NCBI GenBank assembly: GCA_964392945.1
Contig: CAYMSH010000110.1
Coordinates: 1 to 16,337, forward strand
Origin: BS750m-G57 sp964392945
Lineage (GTDB): Bacteria > Planctomycetota > Phycisphaerae > SM23-33
DNA: 16,337 nt
Direction of reading: 5' to 3'
The notes beneath the pieces are model-generated. The model was not told where the DNA came from, made no database searches, and worked only from the letters and a program-made list of their open reading frames with translations. Below are positions 6,908-14,624 of this stretch, piece after piece. The position numbers were made by a program, and so were the translations under genes. The first letter of the stretch is position 1. Each line of letters starts with the position of its first letter.

Positions 6908-7249
6908 TTACCTGCAGCGTCGCGAGCCGTAGCCGCGTCGGAATCCGCGATAGCCTATACCGCGCCCGTAGCTTCGGTACGGGAACCGGTGTCTGAATCC
7001 GGCGAAACCGTAACTCCTGTACGGCGTGTAGTAGTAGGAGTTTACAATCCTCGTACTGTAGGGAGATCCGTACGAGTAGTAATCAACGCCTGCGTAAGGC
7101 TCGTAGTAATATGAACTTCGGGCAGGCACAATGTAGGGGCGATGGTAGCCCAACTCGTACTCGTAATCGCAGCCTGCGACAAAGATCAGCATCACCGCGG
7201 CGGCCAGCAGAAGTGCGGGTTTTACCAAATGCTTCGAAACGTCTTTCAT
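6908..7249 (-). CDS. Tyr/Arg-rich small lipoprotein of unknown function
   Basis: This encodes 113 residues. A strong Shine-Dalgarno AGGAGG (7262-7257) sits 7 nt before the ATG at 7249, which makes the gene convincing despite its odd composition. The N-terminus is basic, then hydrophobic (ALLLAAAVMLIFVAGC), with lipobox VAGC and the modified Cys at residue 27. The 87-residue mature part has 21 tyrosines and about 14 arginines, with glycine and serine, in short repeated patterns (SYYYEPY, SYYYTPY, YRSYG, RGFRRGYG). The C-terminal third is strongly basic. No fold or family is recognised; the composition suggests a disordered or adhesive surface segment. It is probably monocistronic, with its own -10 box upstream and a terminator-like hairpin downstream. 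Confidence 0.8.
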   Translation of the reverse strand: MKDVSKHLVKPALLLAAAVMLIFVAGCDYEYELGYHRPYIVPARSSYYYEPYAGVDYYSYGSPYSTRIVNSYYYTPYRSYGFAGFRHRFPYRSYGRGIGYRGFRRGYGSRRCR

Positions 7250-7290
7250 GATCGGTCCTCCTGGTCCGACAACAAACCCCCCGCCATATC

Positions 7291-7296
7291 ATTATA
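7291..7296 (-). promoter_or_regulatory. Consensus -10 box for the Tyr/Arg-rich lipoprotein gene
   Basis: The minus strand reads GCGTATAATGAT, a perfect TATAAT, 42 bp before the lipoprotein ATG. The predicted transcription start is near 7284, giving a short leader that includes the AGGAGG ribosome site. No clear -35 box is seen at 16-18 nt spacing. Confidence 0.4.
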
Positions 7297-7374
7297 CGCA
7301 TCGACGGCCCGGTTCGGCGTGAATATGAAAGGCGTTGTTGACTCGGCTGCAAAGTGGTGGAAAATAGGCTTGTT

Positions 7375-7941
7375 ATGCATTGGTTCAATATTGTCGCAAT
7401 AGCAATTGGTCTGGCGATGGACGCCTTCGCCGTGGCGATAGCCGCCGGGCTGACCATCGAGCGTTTGACCGGTCGACATATATTCCGCATCGCGTTCCAC
7501 TTCGGGCTCTTCCAGTGCATGATGCCGATCATCGGATGGTTCTGCGGGCGAACCATAGCCGGTTACGTCCAGGCGTACGATCATTGGGTCGCATTCGGGC
7601 TTTTGGGCGCCATAGGCGGTAAGATGTTATGGGACGCGATATTCGGCGACGACGACAAGTTCGGAAAGGACCCCTCCCGCAGTTGGACGCTGGTGATGCT
7701 GTCTGTCGCCACAAGCATCGACGCGCTGGCGGTCGGCTTGAGTATGGCGTGCCTCGGCGTGTCGATCTGGCTGCCGAGCATAATAATCGGACTCGTCGCA
7801 GGCGGAATGAGCCTGGTCGGAATTCGACTCGGAAGCCGACTTGGCAATCGTACGCGACTCTGGGCCGAATGTTTCGGCGGGATCGTGCTTATAGGTATCG
7901 GCGTTCGAATCCTGGTGGTCCACTTGACCGGCGGGCACTGA
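7375..7941 (+). CDS. mntP: MntP-type putative manganese efflux pump
   Basis: A 188-residue polytopic protein, the same size as characterised MntP (YebN) proteins, with six likely helices. Two related halves carry the family motifs: GLAMDAFAVAIAAG at about 12-25 and ATSIDALAVGLSMA in the second half, each with a conserved Asp in a membrane helix. GGKMLWDAI follows helix 3. MntP exports Mn2+ across the inner membrane to prevent manganese toxicity. The ATG at 7375 aligns with the family N-terminus (MHWFNIVAIAIGL) and has AGG about 7 nt upstream; an upstream in-frame GTG at 7354 would only add seven poorly conserved residues. The Mn-sensing yybP-ykoY riboswitch often placed before mntP was not recognisable in the 125-bp leader region. 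Confidence 0.92.
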   Translation: MHWFNIVAIAIGLAMDAFAVAIAAGLTIERLTGRHIFRIAFHFGLFQCMMPIIGWFCGRTIAGYVQAYDHWVAFGLLGAIGGKMLWDAIFGDDDKFGKDPSRSWTLVMLSVATSIDALAVGLSMACLGVSIWLPSIIIGLVAGGMSLVGIRLGSRLGNRTRLWAECFGGIVLIGIGVRILVVHLTGGH

Positions 7942-8079
7942 ACGTTACGATGAAAGGGAGACAACTATACAACGGTTCTACGATCTTAACCCCGTAATGC
8001 AGGCCCTGCCGGCTACAATGGGAGTAACAGTCGAATTCGCAATCATGATAACGCTCGAAGTATCGCTGGGATAGACAAT

Positions 8080-8529
8080 ATGGATGACACTGACATGACG
8101 CCGAAACTGAAGATACTGTTCCTCTGCACGGGCAACTCCTGTCGCAGCCAGATGGCCGAGGGCTGGGCCCGGAGCCTCAAGGGCGATTGCATCGAGGCGT
8201 ATTCGGCGGGGATTGAAACCCACGGGATGAATCCAAACGTTGTGGCGGTAATGGCTGAAGTCGGCGTGGACATTTCCGATCACCACTCCAAGCATCTCGA
8301 TGAACTCGGCGACATCGAGTTTGATTATGTTGTGACGGTCTGCGGCGCGGCCAACGAGAGTTGCCCGATGTTCCCGGGTCGCACGACTGTGGTTCACGTC
8401 GGCTTCGACGATCCGCCGCGGATGGCGGCCGAATGCGAAAGCGACGCCGACAAACTCAACTGCTACCGGCGCGTGAGAGATAACATCCGACAATTCATCG
8501 AATCCCTTCCCGAGAGTATCGAGAAATAA
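8080..8529 (+). CDS. arsC: Arsenate reductase, thioredoxin-coupled (low-molecular-weight phosphatase fold)
   Basis: This encodes 149 residues. It reduces arsenate to arsenite using a cysteine relay and thioredoxin. The nucleophile loop CTGNSCR (C16 to R22, the CX5R P-loop) is present. The two resolving cysteines C88 and C95 in VTVCGAANESCPMFP match the Cys82/Cys89 pair of the Staphylococcus pI258 type. DPP with D111 is the expected general-acid loop. This pattern separates it from plain tyrosine phosphatases and from the glutaredoxin-type ArsC. The ATG at 8080 has GGGA 8 nt upstream; a second ATG at 8095 is possible. No arsR-like regulator is adjacent. zwf begins only 2 nt after the stop, so they are almost surely cotranscribed. 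Confidence 0.93.
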   Translation: MDDTDMTPKLKILFLCTGNSCRSQMAEGWARSLKGDCIEAYSAGIETHGMNPNVVAVMAEVGVDISDHHSKHLDELGDIEFDYVVTVCGAANESCPMFPGRTTVVHVGFDDPPRMAAECESDADKLNCYRRVRDNIRQFIESLPESIEK

Positions 8530-8531
8530 CC

Positions 8532-10064
8532 ATGAGCCAAGCCAACACCGACCCGACATCGACACGCAGGTCCGACCCGTTCGTGATGGTTGTCTTCGGA
8601 GCTTCAGGCGACCTGACGCGCCGCAAACTCATGCCGGCGATATTCCAGTTATGGTGCGAAAACCACCTGCCGGAATCCACGGCGATTATCGGCTATTCTC
8701 GCAGCGCCAAGACCGACGAGAGCTTCCGGGCCGACCTGTGCGAATCGATTCGCGACTCGCTGAACTGCCACGAAGGCCTGATCGACGATGCGGCGTGGGA
8801 CACGTTCGCATCGCGTATCTTCTACCAGCAGGGCTCCTACGATTCGCCGGACGATTTCGCCGCGCTCAAACAGCGCATCGAAGATGTCAGCGCCCAGCGG
8901 GAAATTCCCGGCAACTGCCTGCACTACCTCGCGACGCCTCCCATGGCGTTTGAGAGCATCATCCGCAATCTCGACTCCGCTGGCCTGGCCAGGAGAGGAC
9001 AGAGCGACCCGTGGGCCCGAGTGGTCATCGAAAAACCGTTCGGCACGGACCTCCAGTCGGCCCGAGCGCTCAACAAGATCGCGCGAAAAGTGTTCGACGA
9101 AGACCAGATATTCCGAATCGATCACTACCTCGGCAAGGAGACGGTCCAGAACATCATGGTCCTTCGAATGGCCAACAGCATCTTCGAGCATCTCTGGCGC
9201 CACGACTACATCGATCACGTTCAGATCACCGCCGCCGAGTCGCTCGGCGTGGGAACTCGCGGCGGATATTACGACACGAGCGGAGCCCTGCGCGACATGG
9301 TGCAGAATCACCTGATGCACCTGCTGTGCCTCGTGGCGATGGAGCCGCCGGTTGCGCTGACCGCCGACGCCATTCGCGACGAGAAGGTCAAAGTACTCAA
9401 GGCCCTCAGACCGATCCCGGCCCAGTGCGCCGCAAACGGCGTGATCCGAGCCCAGTACTCCAGCGGGCATATCGACGGGCGAGACGAGCCGGGCTACCGC
9501 CAGGCCGATAACGTGCCGCCGGACTCTACGACTGAAACGTTTGTGGCGTTCAAGGCCAACGTTGACAACTGGCGATGGACCGGCGTGCCGTTCTACCTGC
9601 GAACCGGCAAGTGCCTGCCACGACGCTGCACGGAGATCTCCATCCACTTCGAGGACATACCCAAGGTGCTGTTCAATCGCCCGCCGGCCGGCCCGCTCAG
9701 GCCCAACGTGCTGACGATTCGAGTCCAGCCCAACGAAGGGATCGCACTGGAATTCCAGACAAAAGCGCCCGGCCAGGCCATGCAGATCCAGCCGCTGGAA
9801 ATGGACTTCGGTTACCAGGAATCGTTCGGCCAGGCCCCTCCCGACGCCTACCAGAGGCTGCTGCTGGACGCCGCGGTCGGAGACGCCACGCTGTTTACCC
9901 GCAGCGACGAAGTCGAGGCCGCCTGGGAGTACGTCTCGCCTATTATCGAAGGATGCGCCAACACCGACCCGGCGGCCATGCTGCAATATCCCGCAGGTTC
10001 CTGGGGCCCCCAAGCCGCCGAAGATCTGATCGCCGCAGACGGAAATCACTGGCGGCTGAAATAG
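8532..10064 (+). CDS. zwf: Glucose-6-phosphate 1-dehydrogenase
   Basis: A 510-residue protein of normal length for G6PDH. It oxidises glucose-6-phosphate to 6-phosphogluconolactone and makes NADPH, the first step of the oxidative pentose phosphate pathway. The Rossmann nucleotide motif GASGDLTRRKL is at residues 23-33, EKPFG at 167-171, and the active-site signature RIDHYLGKE at 195-203 includes the catalytic His and substrate-binding Lys. Downstream, FYLRTGKCLP also fits the family. It starts 2 nt after arsC. The linkage is not the common zwf-pgl-gnd arrangement, and no 6-phosphogluconolactonase gene is near. NADPH from this enzyme would feed thioredoxin reductase and hence ArsC, a plausible reason for the pairing. 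Confidence 0.97.
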   Translation: MSQANTDPTSTRRSDPFVMVVFGASGDLTRRKLMPAIFQLWCENHLPESTAIIGYSRSAKTDESFRADLCESIRDSLNCHEGLIDDAAWDTFASRIFYQQGSYDSPDDFAALKQRIEDVSAQREIPGNCLHYLATPPMAFESIIRNLDSAGLARRGQSDPWARVVIEKPFGTDLQSARALNKIARKVFDEDQIFRIDHYLGKETVQNIMVLRMANSIFEHLWRHDYIDHVQITAAESLGVGTRGGYYDTSGALRDMVQNHLMHLLCLVAMEPPVALTADAIRDEKVKVLKALRPIPAQCAANGVIRAQYSSGHIDGRDEPGYRQADNVPPDSTTETFVAFKANVDNWRWTGVPFYLRTGKCLPRRCTEISIHFEDIPKVLFNRPPAGPLRPNVLTIRVQPNEGIALEFQTKAPGQAMQIQPLEMDFGYQESFGQAPPDAYQRLLLDAAVGDATLFTRSDEVEAAWEYVSPIIEGCANTDPAAMLQYPAGSWGPQAAEDLIAADGNHWRLK

Positions 10065-10089
10065 CCGTTCGGCGAGTATATGATGTAGT

Positions 10090-10905
10090 ATGCCGCTAAG
10101 AAAACACAACGATGTGCTGGACGACCTGTACCGCGACATAAACCGCCGCCGGTACGTTCACCCGGATCCGCTGGAGTTCCTGTACAACTACACAGAACCG
10201 GCCGATCGCGAACTGGTTGCGCTGCTGGCCAGCTCCATGGCCTACGGGAGAGTCGCGCAGATACTCCAGAGCGTTACCGACGTGCTGGAGAGGCTGGGAC
10301 CGAATCCGGCGGGGTATCTCGCCGAAAACAGGCCCGCGACGATCCGGCGAACGATGCAGGGCTTCAAGCACAGATTCAGCACCGGCGAGCATGTGGCCGC
10401 CATGCTTATCGGGGCCCGGAAAGTGATCGCAAGAGACGGATCGCTCGGCGCGTGCTTCGCTGGCGGAGTGTCCCGGGACCACGAAACCGTGCTCGAGGCG
10501 ATGAAGGCGTTTGTGGGCGAGATTACCGAAGCGGCGGGCGCTGAATGCGGACACCTCCTGCCGGACCCGGCCAAGGGCAGCGCCTGCAAGCGGCTGTGCC
10601 TGATGCTGCGATGGATGGTCCGCACCGATCGGGTGGACCCGGGCGGATGGGACGGGGTATGTGCCTCGAAACTCCTGATACCGCTGGACACGCACATGCA
10701 CAAGATCGCCGCAGGCCTGGGCGCGACAAAACGCAAAGCCGCCGACATGCGAACGGTAGTCGAGGTCACCGAGGCGTTCAGAAAAGTGGCCCCGGAAGAT
10801 CCGGTTCGATACGATTTCGCACTCACGCGTCTGGGGATACGCAACGATATGAATGTCGCCGAGTTCCTGGCGATGTGCAACAACCGAGACCAGGCAAATG
10901 CCTGA
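10090..10905 (+). CDS. TIGR02757 (DUF2400) family protein
   Basis: A 271-residue cytoplasmic protein matching the TIGR02757/DUF2400 family in order: DPLEFLYNY (26-34), AYGRVAQI (51-58), HLLPDPAKGSACKRL (155-169), LRWMVR (173-178), LIPLDTH (196-202) and DPVRYDFALTRLG (237-249). The conserved charged residues and the DTH motif suggest an enzyme, but no activity is established. The pattern resembles HhH-type DNA glycosylase helices only distantly, and I do not assign that function. The start at 10090 has no visible Shine-Dalgarno. It follows zwf by 25 bp, and its last 8 nt overlap the permease gene, so it is in the same operon. Confidence 0.9.
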   Translation: MPLRKHNDVLDDLYRDINRRRYVHPDPLEFLYNYTEPADRELVALLASSMAYGRVAQILQSVTDVLERLGPNPAGYLAENRPATIRRTMQGFKHRFSTGEHVAAMLIGARKVIARDGSLGACFAGGVSRDHETVLEAMKAFVGEITEAAGAECGHLLPDPAKGSACKRLCLMLRWMVRTDRVDPGGWDGVCASKLLIPLDTHMHKIAAGLGATKRKAADMRTVVEVTEAFRKVAPEDPVRYDFALTRLGIRNDMNVAEFLAMCNNRDQANA

Positions 10906-12133
10906 ACAACTCACAGAACTCGCCTGGCAGTTCTGGTCTACGATCGGCCAGATGGCTCCGTTTCTGCTTTTCGGATTCCTGGCCGCCGGAGCGCTGTCGG
11001 TGCTCGTATCGGCTACGTGGATCGAAAAGAACCTCGGCCGCGGGCGACTGGCCCCGGTCATCAAAGCATCGGCGTTCGGAGTGCCCCTTCCGCTCGGCTC
11101 GTGCTGGTTTATCCGGGTCGCTGCCGCGCTTCCAAAACCGGGCGCCAGCAAGGGCGCGACGACCGCGTTCCTGATATCGACCCCGCAAACCGGAGTAGAC
11201 AGCATCCTGGCGACATTCAGCCTTCTGGGCTGGATCACCGCGGTGTTTCGCCCACTCGCGGCGCTGATAAGCGGCGTTCTTGGCGGGGCGCTTGTCTCGC
11301 TTACCGGAAGCAACGGCGGGCCGACAATCTCCGACACCACGCCCTGCGCCGAGGCGTGCTGCACCTCCAGCGGCGGCGGAAAACTCGCCGCGGCGCTACG
11401 GTACGGTCTGATCGCCCTGCCGCGGGATATCGGCAAGTCGCTGCTGTTCGGCCTGGTGCTCGGAGCCCTGATTACGGTCTACATCGGCGGCAACGACTAC
11501 TTCTCCCAAACCGTGCCGCCCGGGCCGGTGCAGATTCTCCTGCTGATGCTCGTGGGCATACCGCTGTACATCTGCGCGACAGCTTCGATACCGATCGCGG
11601 CCGGGGTCTCTCCCGGGGCCGCCCTGGCGATGCTCATAACCGGACCGGCGACGAACGCTGCGACTATAGTAACGATCTGGAAAGTGCTCGGACGGCGAAC
11701 CTGCCTGATATACCTTGGCACAATGATGGTCTCGGCTTTCGTCGGCGGGATGCTCCTGGATTCGGTAGTCACCATCAACCAGGTGCAGATGGCGATGCAC
11801 GACGACTGGATGCCGATCTGGTTCAGGCACGCCTCGGCGGTGGGTCTGATCGGCCTGCTGGGCTTCGGAGCGTTTGGCCGGACCGCAAGCCACGCCGATC
11901 ACGCCGGAGATCATCAAGGGAAGCTGAAGCTGAACGTCGGCGGGATGACTTGCGGACATTGCGAATCGAGCGTGAGGAAGGCCCTGGAAGCCTGCGGTTC
12001 GGTCAGCGAAGTATCGATCGATCTGAAAGCCGCAACAGCATATGTGTCGGGCGATGATCTGCAGATCAACGAACTGGTGGCGGCCGTCGAAAAAGCAGGC
12101 TTCTCAGCCTCGGCGGACGAATCGCACAAATGA
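10898..12133 (+). CDS. SO_0444/DUF318-type metal efflux permease with fused C-terminal HMA domain
   Basis: This encodes 411 residues. Residues 10-325 form a polytopic permease with two related halves: GVPLPLGSCWFI (61-72) and GIPLYICATASIPIA (220-234), the latter followed by GAALAMLITGPATNAATI. This is the pattern of the putative permease family PF03773, and most resembles the SO_0444 Cu/Zn efflux group. A loop between the halves has three cysteines (C150, C154, C155). A His-rich linker (SHADHAGDH) leads to a heavy-metal-associated domain with GGMTCGHC (C352, C355), which probably binds Cu, Zn or a similar soft metal and hands it to the channel. Family members usually have CSCGVIP at the first motif; here it reads GSCWFIR. 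The ATG at 10898 overlaps the DUF2400 stop. The substrate could be Cu/Zn or a metalloid given arsC upstream. Confidence 0.88.
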   Translation: MPEQLTELAWQFWSTIGQMAPFLLFGFLAAGALSVLVSATWIEKNLGRGRLAPVIKASAFGVPLPLGSCWFIRVAAALPKPGASKGATTAFLISTPQTGVDSILATFSLLGWITAVFRPLAALISGVLGGALVSLTGSNGGPTISDTTPCAEACCTSSGGGKLAAALRYGLIALPRDIGKSLLFGLVLGALITVYIGGNDYFSQTVPPGPVQILLLMLVGIPLYICATASIPIAAGVSPGAALAMLITGPATNAATIVTIWKVLGRRTCLIYLGTMMVSAFVGGMLLDSVVTINQVQMAMHDDWMPIWFRHASAVGLIGLLGFGAFGRTASHADHAGDHQGKLKLNVGGMTCGHCESSVRKALEACGSVSEVSIDLKAATAYVSGDDLQINELVAAVEKAGFSASADESHK

Positions 12134-12145
12134 CCCGCCCGGCGG

Positions 12146-12574
12146 TTACTCGGCCAGCGCTTTCTCGATTTCTTCGATACGCTTGTTCCTGGCCTTCAGT
12201 TGTGCGCCGATCACGTCGCGCATCCTGATCAAGCCCAGGAGCATCCCGTCGGCGACAACGACCAGACGGCGAATGTGGTCTCGCTGGAATCGCTCCATGC
12301 ACAAGTCCATCGAATCGCCAAGCCCGCAGGTCTTGACTGGGCTGGACATCACGTCGCCGAGCTTGGCGGCGCTGGCGTCCAGGCCCTTGGCGAGGACTCG
12401 ACCGACCATGTCACGCTCAGTAACTATCCCTAGGATCGCCCCGTGATTGCGCACGATGACCGAACCGACATTGGCCTGGTGCATCATATTGGCGGCTTGC
12501 TGAACGGTGCAGTCCGCCCCGGCGACTACAACGTCAGGCCCCTTGACCATCAAAACGTCTTCCACATTAGGCAT
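12146..12574 (-). CDS. Twin CBS-domain protein
   Basis: A 142-residue cytoplasmic protein made of two CBS motifs and a short C-terminal coiled helix. The first (about 4-65) has the typical end GAILGIVTERDMVGRVL. The second (about 72-132) ends with GMLLGLIRMRDVIGAQL. Such pairs form Bateman modules that bind adenine nucleotides or other ligands and regulate partners. Here there is no fused effector, so the partner is unknown. The C-terminal KARNKRIEEIEKALAE is probably a coiled coil. ATG 12574 is preceded by AGGGAGAT with about 6-nt spacing; an upstream ATG at 12616 lacks such a site. It converges with the permease gene, whose stop is 12 bp away. Confidence 0.9.
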   Translation of the reverse strand: MPNVEDVLMVKGPDVVVAGADCTVQQAANMMHQANVGSVIVRNHGAILGIVTERDMVGRVLAKGLDASAAKLGDVMSSPVKTCGLGDSMDLCMERFQRDHIRRLVVVADGMLLGLIRMRDVIGAQLKARNKRIEEIEKALAE

Positions 12575-12636
12575 TAGCCTATCTCCCTGAACTACACAAC
12601 GCTGATTCCCATTCACGGCCCCATACCGCGCAAATC

Positions 12637-12642
12637 AGTATA
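12637..12642 (-). promoter_or_regulatory. -10-like box upstream of the CBS gene
   Basis: The minus strand reads TATACT (12642-12637), five of six matches to TATAAT, about 62 bp before the CBS start. No good -35 box sits at the right distance. The surrounding 12575-12750 stretch is AT-rich relative to the window and holds no gene I can support. Confidence 0.25.
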
Positions 12643-12751
12643 ACTGGACTGGAGTAATTATCGACATAAAACCCGCATAACCTTTTATTATTCCTAGCGT
12701 TAGTATGCACATTACAAGAACTGTTACTGCAATCTGCACCCCATATATAGA

Positions 12752-12780
12752 AGAAAACGCCTGAAATTCAGGCGTTTTCT
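12752..12780 (-). terminator. Intrinsic terminator downstream of aspS
   Basis: A 13-bp perfect stem (AGAAAACGCCTGA paired with TCAGGCGTTTTCT) with a 3-nt loop, flanked by A- and T-rich arms. On the minus strand it lies about 40 nt after the aspS stop codon and runs into TTTTCTTCTATATA, so it should end aspS transcription. The symmetric U/A tracts make it potentially bidirectional, but no plus-strand gene ends here. Confidence 0.8.
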
Positions 12781-12801
12781 CTTCTTGGACTACTGTGACA
12801 A

Positions 12802-12817
12802 TCCCGATTAATCGGGA
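12802..12817. repeat. Perfect 16-bp palindrome just past the aspS stop
   Basis: TCCCGATTAATCGGGA is exactly self-complementary and lies 2 bp beyond the aspS stop codon and 21 bp before the terminator stem. Its half-site CCCGAT/ATCGGG is the same as in the palindrome at 5467-5482, with a 2-bp rather than 4-bp centre. Function is unknown; it may be a binding site, or add a weak stem to the terminator. Confidence 0.4.
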
Positions 12818-12819
12818 AA

Positions 12820-14624
12820 TTACTTTTTATGCGGGACGATGATTTTCAGGTCGAGTTCCGCCAGTTGATCGTCGTCAACTTCCGCCGGCGCCCCGGTCAG
12901 CGGACACGTGCCCCGCTGGGTCTTGGGGAACGCGATAACGTCTCGCAGCGACGGGGCGGAAACCATCTCCATCACGATCCTGTCCAGGCCAAGGGCCAAT
13001 CCGCCGTGCGGAGGAGCGCCGAACCGCAGTGCGTCCAGAAGGAATCCGAACTTCTCCTCGGCCTCTTCGGGTCCTATGCCGAGAATTTCGAAAATCTTCT
13101 CCTGGATCTTGCTGTCGTGGATACGAATTGAGCCGCCGCCCATTTCGGTTCCGTTGCAGACAATGTCGTACGCCAGCGACTTGACGGATCCGGGATCGGC
13201 CATCAACTGGTCCAGATCGTCGATCGCGGGCATGGTGAACGGGTGGTGCAGCGAGTCCCAACGTTTCTGCTGCTGGTTGTACGCCACCAGCGGGAATTCG
13301 GTGACCCAGCACCAGGCGTAGGTGTCCGGCTGGATCAGCCCGATGTCCTCGGCGACTTTCACGCGAAGAGGCGCCAGGACCTTGTGCACCGAGTCGGCGT
13401 CGGCCGCGGCGAAGAACAGTATGTCGCCGTCGTTGGCGCCCACTGTGTCTCTAAGCTGCTGCTGGACTTCCGGCGACAGGAACTTCGACACGCCGCCGGC
13501 GAACCCTTCAGCTTCGATCTTGCACCAGGCCAGCCCCCTGGCGCCGTAATCAGCCACGAACGCGGTGTAGCCGTCGATCACTTTGCGGGTGAACTTCGCC
13601 CCGCCGGGAACGCAGATAAGTTTAACGATTCCGCCAGATTCGACTGCTCCGGTGAACACCTTGAAGTCCGTCGAGGCGACTATCTCGCTGACGTCCTGCA
13701 GGAGCATTTCAAAGCGGATGTCAGGCCGATCGATACCGTACTTGTCGACGGCCACGTCGTACGTAATGATCGGGACTTCGTCAGGGAACGGTTTCCCGGC
13801 GACTTTGCACACTTCGCGCAACACGTTGTTAGTCGCGTTCATCACGTCGTCCTGGGTAACGAAGCTCATCTCCAGGTCGAGCTGGGTGAATTCCGGCTGG
13901 CGATCGGCCCTGAGGTCTTCGTCGCGGAAGCATCGCACTACCTGGTAGTAGCGGTCCATTCCGCCGACCATGAGGATCTGCTTGAACAGTTGCGGGCTCT
14001 GTGGCAGAGCGTAGAAGTCGGCCTGGTTCATTCGCGAGGGGACCAGGAAGTCGCGAGCGCCTTCCGGGGTCGACTTGGTCAGGAACGGCGTTTCGACCTC
14101 CACGAAATTCTGCTCGTTGAGCACGCTCCGCATCGCGGCGGTGATCTCGTGACGCAGGATCATCGAGCGGGTCATCTCGGGGCGCCGCAGGTCGATGTAG
14201 CGATACTTCAGTCGCGTCTCCTCGGCCACTGTAGTGAAGCTGTCGGGCCCGAACGGAACGGTGTCCGATTCGTTTAGCACGACAAGTTCGGTGCTGACTA
14301 CTTCGATTTGCCCGGTATCGAGTTTCGGATTGATTCGATCTTCGCCGCGATGGCGGACCACGCCGGCGATCGAGATCACCCATTCGTTTCTCNNNNNNNN
14401 NNATCGCCGAGTTCGTACAGCGCCTTGCCGGCGTCATCGCCTTCTGCGGGAGTGTCGAATACGACTTGCGTTATTCCGTATCGATCGCGGAGATCGACGA
14501 AGATCACCCCGCCGTGATCGCGATAGCTGCGAACCCATCCGCACAGGCGGACCTCGCTGTCCAAGTCGCTTTCGCGGAGCTGCCCGCAATTGTGTGTTCT
14601 GTTAAGTGATGCGTCGGATATCAT
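12820..14624 (-). CDS. aspS: Aspartyl-tRNA synthetase (bacterial type), interrupted by an assembly gap
   Basis: It attaches aspartate to tRNA-Asp. The bacterial type with the GAD insertion is about 590-600 residues, and the two visible parts add up to about 599. The N-part has the anticodon-binding OB fold (THNCGQLRESDLDSEVRLCGWV, RDHGGVIFVDLRDR). After the gap come TPEGARDFLVPSR, ALPQSPQLFKQ, motif 2 CFRDEDLRADRQPEFTQLDLEM, and motif 3 GGLALGLDRIVME. The 10 Ns at 14393-14402 put the parts in different frames. Bases at both gap edges read YELGD and RNEWVISIAG, so the true gene is probably continuous. Start 14624 has AAAGAGG about 7 nt upstream; an earlier ATG at 14681 lacks one. It is preceded by its own promoter-like sequence and followed by a strong terminator. 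Confidence 0.95.
14393..14402. other. Assembly gap of 10 Ns inside aspS
   Basis: Ten unknown bases join two contig ends within the aspS N-terminal domain. The count 10 looks like a fixed placeholder. Family comparison suggests the missing piece encodes one residue plus Leu (ELGD-x-L-RNEW), that is about five bases, which would restore the reading frame. Confidence 0.95.

Noticed and set aside
7250..7374. Manganese riboswitch (yybP-ykoY) upstream of mntP
   Set aside because: I looked for the conserved paired bulges and their sequence but could not find them. The region instead holds the promoter of the divergent lipoprotein gene.
7950..7997. A 15-codon ORF (MKGRQLYNG...) between mntP and arsC as a leader peptide
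   Set aside because: It has no terminator or antiterminator pair behind it and no run of regulatory codons, and its length is expected by chance.
8649..10139. Long open frame (about 496 codons) on the minus strand opposite zwf
   Set aside because: It is a mirror of the GC-biased codon use of zwf, which has all its active-site motifs. The antisense translation is low-complexity Arg/Val/Gly-rich with no domain pattern or ribosome site.
12134..12145. Shared bidirectional terminator between the permease and CBS genes
   Set aside because: The GC-rich CCGCCCGGCGG can pair only over four or five bases with a tiny loop, and neither side has a U-tract.
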